Origin: CAWIDU01 sp963835055
Lineage (GTDB): Bacteria > Patescibacteriota > Saccharimonadia > Saccharimonadales > UBA4665
DNA length: 64,000 nt
Assembly: GCA_963835055.1 (NCBI GenBank)
Contig: CAWIDU010000001.1
Span: forward strand, 620,001-684,000
Direction: 5' to 3'
Shown: in pieces, positions 53,887 to 60,416 of the stretch
Position numbering within the stretch: position 1 is the first letter of the stretch
Layout of the letters: each line of letters starts with the position of its first letter
Notes under the pieces: model-generated
Database searches by the model: none
What the model saw: the letters and a program-made list of their open reading frames with translations, nothing else
What the model was told of the DNA's origin: nothing
Translations under genes and position numbers: made by a program

Positions 53887-55080
53887 TCAGTATAGCAAAT
53901 GCTGGGTAAAAGTCGCTTGGGTGGCGCTATTATGCGGCCAAGCCACGAAATAGGCGCGTAGATTGTACAAGCAACTCAGGCTGACCGCGGCCACGATGAA
54001 AGCCGTGCCGAGGCCGCGGGCCAAGGGATTGACCGGAAAGACCTGTAGCCACTCGTGTAACAGATAGGTCACTCCGGTGGCAGCCACTATATATAAGAAT
54101 GGTACTAGCAGGCTTAAACCGACAGGGCCGCCGAGCGCGACCAGGACGGCGCCTACCAGTACATAGCTGCCGATTATGCGGCTGCGGCTGGCTCGCCAGT
54201 GTCGGACGTAGAAATAGATACCAATCAGGCAAACCACCGAGGTGAAAATGTCCATAATCGGTGCGCCGACCAGCCAAATTTGTGGGGTATGCGGCCCGCG
54301 GACAAATAAATGCCCGAAAACCTGACCGAACTGCTTGAGAAGCTGTAAGGGCACAGCAAGGTGGGCTGGCAGGCCCAGCCACGTTCGCCAGACGCCGTGG
54401 CGCGTCAAAGCAACGCCCAGCAGCGGCAACCAGATGACTCCAGCCAGAGCGTACAGACTGCGCTGCCACCAGCGCCGGAAGTGCCGCCAAGCAGCTACAA
54501 CCATTGCTCGCTGCCAGAAGAGGCTCAGCAACAGTAGCCAGACTAGACCCGGAATGTATAACATCATCCCCCATACCATGACAGCGCCATAATTTACTAG
54601 CGTGCTGTGAGGCCGGCGTTGCAGTGCAGCTTGAATCAATAATAGAGTCGGGAGAGCCCACAAATAAAGGACATCATAGCTGGCCAAACGACTGGCGTGC
54701 AACACCCAGGCGCTAGTAACAAACAATGCACCTGCCAACAGCATAGTACGACCACCATGCCATAATCGAATCAACCAAACGAAAGCCGCCATCGTCAGAG
54801 CACCGAAAACGACATTGGGCAATCTAGTAAGCAATTGGCCATGATGTCCGAAGATGAAGAACACCACTGAACGAACAACGTTCAGTGGCAAATACAGTGG
54901 TTGATGATACAAACCGTGCCAGCCAAGCGCTAAGTTAGCGGTAACAACTTCTCCGCCGCTGACGCCGCCCGGCAAGGAGCCTAGGTGATAGGTCAATAAT
55001 CCACCAAGAACGATGATAATCGCCGCCACTAGACCTATTTGCCGCTGATGCTGCCGGAAGGAACGGCGCCACTTTTTCAT
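53887..55080 (-). CDS. GT-C type membrane glycosyltransferase-like protein
   Basis: A 397-residue membrane protein with about 10 helices and the layout of PMT/ArnT-like enzymes. The first loop has GEVVTANLALGWHG, with the acidic residue expected near the catalytic Asp, followed by LLTRLPNVVFGALTMAAFVW and SRLASYDVLYLW. A TATAAT (55094 to 55089, minus strand) ends eight bases before the ATG. It is inserted between the dnaB and ybaB genes. Substrate unknown. Confidence 0.7.
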   Translation of the reverse strand: MKKWRRSFRQHQRQIGLVAAIIIVLGGLLTYHLGSLPGGVSGGEVVTANLALGWHGLYHQPLYLPLNVVRSVVFFIFGHHGQLLTRLPNVVFGALTMAAFVWLIRLWHGGRTMLLAGALFVTSAWVLHASRLASYDVLYLWALPTLLLIQAALQRRPHSTLVNYGAVMVWGMMLYIPGLVWLLLLSLFWQRAMVVAAWRHFRRWWQRSLYALAGVIWLPLLGVALTRHGVWRTWLGLPAHLAVPLQLLKQFGQVFGHLFVRGPHTPQIWLVGAPIMDIFTSVVCLIGIYFYVRHWRASRSRIIGSYVLVGAVLVALGGPVGLSLLVPFLYIVAATGVTYLLHEWLQVFPVNPLARGLGTAFIVAAVSLSCLYNLRAYFVAWPHNSATQATFTQHLLY

Positions 55081-55122
55081 ATGTGGCCATTATACCCTGC
55101 CCCGACGATTTGCTGGAAGAAC

Positions 55123-56484
55123 TTAGCCGCTGAAGGGTTCGGTGTGTTTGGTGTCAACGGAGCGGAAGCGTTGACGCTCGGTATCGAAATACAATTCAAG
55201 GTTGCCGACCGGCCCGTTACGGTGTTTTTTAATTAAGATGTCGGCCAATTTCTGGCGATCGGTGTCTGGATTATAAAGTTCTTCCCGATAAATGAAGAGC
55301 ACAACGTCGGCGTCTTGTTCGATGGAGCCGGATTCACGTAAGTCGGCCAGCTGCGGGATCTGTGGATTACGGTTCTCGACTGAGCGGCTGAGCTGGCTGA
55401 GGGCCAGCACCGGCACGTTCAGTTCGCGGGCCACACCCTTGAGGCTGCGTGAAATTTCGGAAACTTCCTGCACACGGTTGGCGTCACTGTTAAAACGACT
55501 GCCACCACTCATCAGTTGCAGGTAGTCGACAATAATTAAGCCTAGCGGCCGATTGTGAGCTTCACGACGGGCTTTGGTGCGCAGATCACTAACTGTGATA
55601 CTCGGTGTGTCATCGATAAAAATCGGTGCCTCAGACAGCGTGCCCATGGCCCGGCCAATTTTCTCGAAATCAGCGTCTGTCAGGTTGCCGGTGCGCAGCG
55701 CCCAGGCGTCAACGCCGGATTCCATCGACAACAGCCGGTCGACCAGCTGTTCCTTGCTCATTTCCAGGCTGAAAATTAATACTGGTTGGTCAGCCTGGAC
55801 GGCGATGTTGTGCGCAAAGTTCAGCGCCAGGGCGGTTTTGCCCATGGACGGCCGGGCGGCCAAGACGACTAGATCAGACCGCTGGAAGCCAGCCAACTTC
55901 TCATCGATATCGTTGAAGCCGGTCGGAATACCGCGGATTTTATTCTTATCTTTGTGCAGCTCATCCAGCCGATCAAAACTTTCTGCCAGAATCGTTTCCA
56001 GGCTGATGGCGTTCTGCTTGACGTGTTGCTGGCTGACTTCGAACAGCCGGCTTTCCGCTTCTTCGATTAGCTCACGCAGCTCCTTCGATTCGTCATAACC
56101 CAGGCCGGCGATGTCCTTGGAAGCGGTAATCAGCCGGCGACGCAAGGCTTTTTGGGCGACAATGTCGGCATATTGCTCGACATGGGCGGCCGTCGGCACG
56201 AAATTGGTCAGTTCCGTCAGATATGCTGGGCCACCAATGGCGTCCAATTGGCCGTTATTGCTCAGACGATCAGTTAGCGTCAGCACATCAATTGCCTCGT
56301 GCTGTTCATAGAGCTGCAGGATGGCTTCATAAATCCGCTGGTGACGGCCCTCGAAGAAGTCCGTTGCCTGCAGTTGGTCAGCGATTTTGACTACAGCGTC
56401 GCCGTCAATCAGCAGCGCGCCCAGTAAGCTGGCTTCGGCTTCGCTATTTTGCGGCTGTGAATCCGTGGTGGCCGTCGGCTCCAT
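55123..56484 (-). CDS. dnaB: Replicative DNA helicase DnaB
   Basis: A 453-residue hexameric helicase. The N-terminal domain starts NSEAEASLLGALLIDGDAV, and the RecA-like C-terminal domain has Walker A ARPSMGKTALALNFAHN, a Walker B region PLGLIIVDYLQLM and the late SGSIEQDADVVLFIYREE. No intein is present. It follows dnaX by 12 bases, so two replication genes share a transcript. Confidence 0.96.
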   Translation of the reverse strand: MEPTATTDSQPQNSEAEASLLGALLIDGDAVVKIADQLQATDFFEGRHQRIYEAILQLYEQHEAIDVLTLTDRLSNNGQLDAIGGPAYLTELTNFVPTAAHVEQYADIVAQKALRRRLITASKDIAGLGYDESKELRELIEEAESRLFEVSQQHVKQNAISLETILAESFDRLDELHKDKNKIRGIPTGFNDIDEKLAGFQRSDLVVLAARPSMGKTALALNFAHNIAVQADQPVLIFSLEMSKEQLVDRLLSMESGVDAWALRTGNLTDADFEKIGRAMGTLSEAPIFIDDTPSITVSDLRTKARREAHNRPLGLIIVDYLQLMSGGSRFNSDANRVQEVSEISRSLKGVARELNVPVLALSQLSRSVENRNPQIPQLADLRESGSIEQDADVVLFIYREELYNPDTDRQKLADILIKKHRNGPVGNLELYFDTERQRFRSVDTKHTEPFSG

Positions 56485-56496
56485 GTTCCCTCCGTC

Positions 56497-57897
56497 CTAT
56501 GATTCTAACAGCTCGACTCCACCAAAGATATTGCTTATGGCCGCCATGCCAGCGTCCGGTGGCGGGGATTGATCGCCTAGCCCGGCAGCCGTCGGTAGCG
56601 TTTCATCTTGGACGCAAGTGATGATTACCGATTGGCCGGTCAAATCCTTGATGATATCGGCCAATAGCTTGCGGTTGGCTGCTTCATTGAGTCGTTTCTG
56701 ATGAAAGGCGAAAGCGAAGGCCAGTTCTAGCTGGTCACCGTCGAAACGCGGCTCGGCCATTCGGGCAATACCGTAGAGGGTATTGTACATTTGCTTCAAA
56801 ACGTTCAAGACTTGCAGCCAAACAGCGGCGTCAAGTTTGATAGAACTCGCTTTTTTCACGGGTTTGACAACCGGCGGTTCAGTTTCAGGAGTTTCTGCCA
56901 CCACTGGCTCAGGCTCGGGTTGGGAAACTTCCACGGACTCGTTTCTAGCTGGAGCAGCTTCGAGCAATAGGATCTCCAACAGTCGTTCCGGCTCGTAAGC
57001 AGCTGGCACTTCGAGCAAGCGCTTCAACAGCCGCAAATCACCAACCGACGTGCCCACATCATCCATCAGCTTAGTACGCAGCCTCTGGCTCAACTGCTTA
57101 GCGATAGCCGTCGCTTGATAGCCTTGGTTGTATAGATCATCTAAGCCGCTCATGATCTGGCTTGGCGAGCCACTGGCCATATCAGCCATCAGTTGATCGA
57201 TGGCCGTGGCTGGCGGGATGCCTAATAATTGGCGCACATCGTCGGCCGTCAAACGGCTACCCCGGCTGCTAGCCTGGTCCAGCAGGCTGATGCTATCACG
57301 GAAACTACCCTCGCCGTGCTCGGCCAACAGCCCCAAAGCCTCGTCGTCGACGCTAATTTTCTCTTGCTTAGCGATGTCCTGCAGATGAGCAATGACCTTT
57401 TCGGGCTCCACCGGCTTGAAGCTGAAGCGTTGAGTGCGACTGACAATCGTTTCTGGCAGCTTATGGGCGTCGGTCGTCGCCAGGATGAAGACTACGTGGG
57501 CCGGCGGCTCTTCCAGAGTCTTCAACAACGCGTTAAAGGCCTCGCGCGTCAGCATATGCACCTCATCGATGATATAAACCTTATATTTGGCGCTGGTCGG
57601 CGCGATATAGACCTTATCGCGCAATTCCCGAATCTCATCAATGCGCCGATTACTGGCAGCATCAATTTCGATAATATCCATGTGCTGGCTGTCGTCGGTA
57701 TACGGCAGCCCGTTGATTTCGTGTGCCAGGATGCGTGCCACTGAAGTTTTGCCAACGCCACGCGGCCCAGTGAACAGATAAGCATGGCTAATCCGACCTT
57801 GTTTCAAGGCTTGCGACAAGGTTTGGGTAATATGCTCCTGGCCAACGACTTCCGAAAGTTTCTTCGGCCGGTGTTTCCTATATAATGCCTGCCCCAT
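56497..57897 (-). CDS. dnaX: DNA polymerase III gamma/tau subunit, zinc module lost
   Basis: A 466-residue clamp-loader ATPase. The start MGQALYRKHRPKKLSEVVGQ, Walker A GPRGVGKTS (44-52), IDEVHMLTREAFNALLKTLEEPP and SRTQRF arginine-finger region are all standard. The Cys4 zinc insert (C-x8-C-x2-C-x2-C) after the first helix of domain I is replaced by a Cys-free sequence (HEINGLPYTDDSQHMDIIEID). The C-terminal tail is short, so a tau-like polymerase/helicase-binding region may be reduced. The -10 box TATAAT (57910 to 57905, minus strand) is seven bases before the ATG. Confidence 0.95.
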   Translation of the reverse strand: MGQALYRKHRPKKLSEVVGQEHITQTLSQALKQGRISHAYLFTGPRGVGKTSVARILAHEINGLPYTDDSQHMDIIEIDAASNRRIDEIRELRDKVYIAPTSAKYKVYIIDEVHMLTREAFNALLKTLEEPPAHVVFILATTDAHKLPETIVSRTQRFSFKPVEPEKVIAHLQDIAKQEKISVDDEALGLLAEHGEGSFRDSISLLDQASSRGSRLTADDVRQLLGIPPATAIDQLMADMASGSPSQIMSGLDDLYNQGYQATAIAKQLSQRLRTKLMDDVGTSVGDLRLLKRLLEVPAAYEPERLLEILLLEAAPARNESVEVSQPEPEPVVAETPETEPPVVKPVKKASSIKLDAAVWLQVLNVLKQMYNTLYGIARMAEPRFDGDQLELAFAFAFHQKRLNEAANRKLLADIIKDLTGQSVIITCVQDETLPTAAGLGDQSPPPDAGMAAISNIFGGVELLES

Positions 57898-57958
57898 ATA
57901 TTAGATTATAGGGTTTAACAGTTCGAATTCCGAATGTATAAATTACAAACAAGTAGTC

Positions 57959-58213
57959 TTACAGGATAAATAATTCTTCATGTATGTGTCCCTCGGAGCC
58001 CGAGCATAATGAGGCTGGAATTGATGCATTGAGCATATCATTAAAGTAATTTTGATAAGCAGGCTTCTGGCCGTTGATAAGCCTAAATTTAGCCGTCGGT
58101 AGCGTGCAGCCTGGAAATTTGTATGTTCTGTTGGAGATTGGAACTAGAAAGCCCGCCAGTACTAAGGCAACGAGAACGCAAAGCCCAAGAAACACGTTTG
58201 GTTTTCGAGGCAT
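57959..58213 (-). CDS. Small single-pass hypothetical protein
   Basis: 84 residues with an N-terminal membrane helix (VFLGLCVLVALVLAGFLVP) and a short external part with two Cys (FPGCTLP, SLCSG), which may form a disulfide. Unrecognised. Follows the 169-residue gene by 12 bases, so it may share its transcript. Confidence 0.55.
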   Translation of the reverse strand: MPRKPNVFLGLCVLVALVLAGFLVPISNRTYKFPGCTLPTAKFRLINGQKPAYQNYFNDMLNASIPASLCSGSEGHIHEELFIL

Positions 58214-58225
58214 TTTAATCCTGTC

Positions 58226-58735
58226 TTAAAGAGCGGCTTCTAGAGCGGCCCACTCGGCGGTGGAGTCGTCTTCCGGCACGTTGACGCTGACCTGGTCGCC
58301 AGGTTTGGCCTTGAAATAGGTAACACTGGCCAGTAAGACGCGCAATTTCTTGCCGCCGACCTCCACGAAATAGTGGCCGCCTTCCAAAATCAAGGTCCCA
58401 ACCACTTGCTTACGCGGGATGGGCCCGATTTGCTTGTATAGGAAAGCCCCGTCTTCAGCGATGGTCAGCTTCAGGATGTCGCCTTGGACGAGTTTTGACT
58501 TGCTGGCGTAGTTGGCTGGCACTGGATAGGTCTTGCCGTCGCTGCCGACCATGTTCTGGCCGTCGAAAACGCCTTCAATGACCTTACCAAGCGCATTATC
58601 GCTACTAATCGGAGCGACTTTGTCATCATCACCGATCAAACTAATCAGTAACTCTGTAGCCGCCGCCAAACTGGTCTCGGCCTCTTGGATCAACGCCCGG
58701 AGCCGTTTGACTTGTTTGTCTGGAATATCTGGCAT
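58226..58735 (-). CDS. Hypothetical protein with coiled N-terminus and beta-rich domain
   Basis: 169 residues. A helical start (VKRLRALIQEAETSLAAATELL) precedes a beta-rich domain (GKVIEGVFDGQNMVGSDGKTY, then KLVQGDILKLTIAEDG) with an OB-like look. I do not recognise a named family. It is the first gene after the rplJ-rplL terminator on that strand. Function unknown. Confidence 0.75.
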   Translation of the reverse strand: MPDIPDKQVKRLRALIQEAETSLAAATELLISLIGDDDKVAPISSDNALGKVIEGVFDGQNMVGSDGKTYPVPANYASKSKLVQGDILKLTIAEDGAFLYKQIGPIPRKQVVGTLILEGGHYFVEVGGKKLRVLLASVTYFKAKPGDQVSVNVPEDDSTAEWAALEAAL

Positions 58736-58810
58736 ACTGTCTGTCTCTCATGAGAAGTGTTTATTAGGTACACTTTCCTCTCCAAACTACCATGTTCCAC
58801 CGTTCAAGTC

Positions 58811-58836
58811 AAAAACTATCCACTGACTGTGGATAA
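58811..58836 (-). terminator. Intrinsic terminator after rplL
   Basis: Minus-strand hairpin TATCCAC/GTGGATA (arms 58829-58835 and 58817-58823, five-base loop) followed by GTTTTTG. It ends the rplJ-rplL transcript 28 bases after the rplL stop. The arm happens to contain a perfect TTATCCACA DnaA-box sequence. Confidence 0.75.
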
Positions 58837-58862
58837 ACAGAACAGTTACTGGTTAACTAAGG

Positions 58863-59321
58863 TTAGGCTAGCTCGACGGTGGCGCCGGCGGCTTCTAGGG
58901 CCTTCTTGGCGGTTTCGGCGTCTTCCTTCTTAGCTTTTTCTAGGACGGGCTTCGGAGCGCTGTCAACGATGGCCTTGGCTTCGCCGAGACCGAGGTTGGT
59001 AATGTCCTTGACGGCCTTGATGACGGCAACCTTCTGGGCTCCGGCGTCTTTCAAGATGACGTCGTATTCACTTTTCTCCTCAGCGGCTGGAGCGGCATCG
59101 CCACCAGCGGGCGCAGCAGCCATGGCTACGGCTGGTGCAGCAGCGCTAACACCCCAGTATTCTTCCAGAAACTTAACGAACTTACTGATTTCCAGAGCCG
59201 ACAACTTGTCTAGCTCAGCGACCAGCTTTTCAAACTCTTTGGGGGCTTTAACTGCACCCTTCTTTTCTTTGGCGTCGGCCTTTTCTTCGACGACGACCTC
59301 AGTTTTCTCTTCTTCTGCCAT
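58863..59321 (-). CDS. rplL: 50S ribosomal protein L7/L12
   Basis: Stalk protein, 152 residues, against about 120-130 usually. The extra part is a charged N-terminal extension (MAEEEKTEVVVEEKADAKEKK). The dimerisation helix (LVAELDKLSALEISKFVKFLEEYWG), Ala/Gly hinge and C-terminal domain (EYDVILKDAGAQKVAVIKAVK, GLGEAKAIVDSAP) are canonical. A clear AAGGAG Shine-Dalgarno precedes the ATG, unlike many genes in the window. Confidence 0.97.
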   Translation of the reverse strand: MAEEEKTEVVVEEKADAKEKKGAVKAPKEFEKLVAELDKLSALEISKFVKFLEEYWGVSAAAPAVAMAAAPAGGDAAPAAEEKSEYDVILKDAGAQKVAVIKAVKDITNLGLGEAKAIVDSAPKPVLEKAKKEDAETAKKALEAAGATVELA

Positions 59322-59341
59322 ATTATCTCCTTAAATACTTA

Positions 59342-59875
59342 TTAATTACTCAGCGCTTCAGCGCGGGCGTTTAGGACGTTCATCACACCACGGACATTGC
59401 CGGTCATAACACCGACGAAACCGCTCAGCGGTGCCGCAATCGTGCCCACCAGAATGCCGCGCAGCTGCTCCTTGCTAGGCAGAGCTGCCAGAGCCTTGAC
59501 GTCGTCAGCGGCCATGAATTGGCCATCGGCCGTGATGGCACCGACGAATTCCAGCGTCGGATTGGTACGAGCGAAAGCTTGCAGGTTCTGAGCCGGCGCA
59601 GCTTCGTCTTTGCTGTTAAAAGCGTAGAGCAGCATGCCGTTCAGCGCCGCTGTATCGACATCTTTCAGCCCGTCAGTGGCTTTCAGAGCCTGAATCACCA
59701 GCCGGTTCTTGACGACTTTGACCTTGGTGCCGCTATCACGGGCGTCACGACGCAGGCCTTGCAGGGCCTTGACCGGCGTGCCTTCGTACTTAGCGATGAC
59801 GGTCAGCTTGGAGCCGGCCAGCAGATCACTAACTTCCTGGATAACGTCACCTTTTTGACTTTTGCTTAAAGCCAT
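59342..59875 (-). CDS. rplJ: 50S ribosomal protein L10
   Basis: Stalk base protein of 177 residues that binds L7/L12 and its own leader RNA. It starts at ATG 59875 (MALSKSQKGDVIQEVSDLL) after a GGAGA Shine-Dalgarno; a longer open frame to 59980 overlaps the leader and is not coding. Family motifs are KVVKNRLVIQALK and ALPSKEQLRGILVGTIAAPLSG. Confidence 0.97.
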   Translation of the reverse strand: MALSKSQKGDVIQEVSDLLAGSKLTVIAKYEGTPVKALQGLRRDARDSGTKVKVVKNRLVIQALKATDGLKDVDTAALNGMLLYAFNSKDEAAPAQNLQAFARTNPTLEFVGAITADGQFMAADDVKALAALPSKEQLRGILVGTIAAPLSGFVGVMTGNVRGVMNVLNARAEALSN

Positions 59876-60044
59876 ATTTTCTCCATACGGATTAGTTTGA
59901 GCAGGGTCATCGACCGAATCCCTACCGTTGCCAAACAAAAACGTCTCTGGTTTTGTATCCAAAGACGTGCAAACTCTCAAGAGATTGTTTGTACCTCGGC
60001 GACATTATCAAGGCTTTTCACCCGTCGCTGTCTTTGGCAACTTA
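59876..60044 (-). ncRNA. L10 leader with transcription attenuator
   Basis: Reading the minus strand, AAAGACAGCGACGGG ... GATAATGTCGCCGAGGT matches the L10-leader pattern (GACAGC ... CUUAAU-like loop ... GCCGAGGU), the binding site for the L10-(L12)4 complex. It is followed by a strong hairpin (arms 59959-59968 and 59941-59950) and a T-run (59940 to 59937), a transcription attenuator. GTTGCCAAA near the 5' end (60041-60033) is complementary to TTTGGCAAC just after the T-run (59935-59927), giving a possible competing long-range pairing. Excess L10 would thus reduce rplJ-rplL expression. Confidence 0.85.
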
Positions 60045-60050
60045 ACAATA

Positions 60051-60079
60051 AGTATACTACTTGACACCTGTTTCTACAA
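60051..60079 (-). promoter_or_regulatory. Promoter of the rplJ-rplL operon
   Basis: On the minus strand, TTGTAG (60079-60074), a 17-base spacer, and TATACT (60056-60051). The predicted start at about 60044 is just upstream of the L10-leader core. Confidence 0.6.
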
Positions 60080-60095
60080 GGGTGAATTAGGAGGC

Positions 60096-60123
60096 TTGCA
60101 TAATGCCGTGAAAGTACTATACT
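60096..60123 (+). promoter_or_regulatory. Promoter of the 86-residue hypothetical gene
   Basis: TTGCAT (60096-60101), 16-base spacer, TATACT (60118-60123). The predicted start is about 26 bases before ATG 60156. Confidence 0.45.
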
Positions 60124-60155
60124 TAGTTGCCGACAAGCTTAAACAAGCAAATCTT

Positions 60156-60416
60156 ATGACTGTGAACCGTTTAGAAAACCTCTCTTTTAGCGCTGGTCAA
60201 CGTCCCGACCGGCGTATTCGAGATGATTTAGACCACGAACCGTCGGTTAGGCTGGCAGGGGAACAAGTTGCCGATAACGTGCGCGAACTTATTCAAGAAG
60301 GTTTAGGCACACTCGAAACCCTTTTAGTGCCTACTAACCCCATTCATGCCGCCGCCGCCCAAATACTGGCACAGGAAAGTGTGCTAGCCGATACTGACAC
60401 GAGCCCTAATCTTTAA
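60156..60416 (+). CDS. Small hypothetical protein
   Basis: An 86-residue soluble helical protein (MTVNRLENLSFSAGQRPDRR...) of unknown function. ATG 60156 is selected over the longer frame, which would run through the L10 leader on the opposite strand. Convergent with the dTMP kinase/ThyX gene, overlapping its end by 11 bases. Confidence 0.6.
   Translation: MTVNRLENLSFSAGQRPDRRIRDDLDHEPSVRLAGEQVADNVRELIQEGLGTLETLLVPTNPIHAAAAQILAQESVLADTDTSPNL

Noticed and set aside
58828..58836. Perfect DnaA box (TTATCCACA on the minus strand)
   Set aside because: It lies in the arm of the rplL terminator, no further boxes or AT-rich unwinding region are near, and one such 9-mer is expected by chance in a window of this size.
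59876..59980. Longer N-terminus for ribosomal protein L10
   Set aside because: The extra 35 codons overlap the L10 leader and attenuator, while ATG 59875 has a good Shine-Dalgarno and gives the conserved N-terminus.
59928..60155. Longer N-terminus for the 86-residue protein
   Set aside because: It would read through the opposite-strand L10 leader and upstream of its own promoter; ATG 60156 fits the promoter at 60096-60123.
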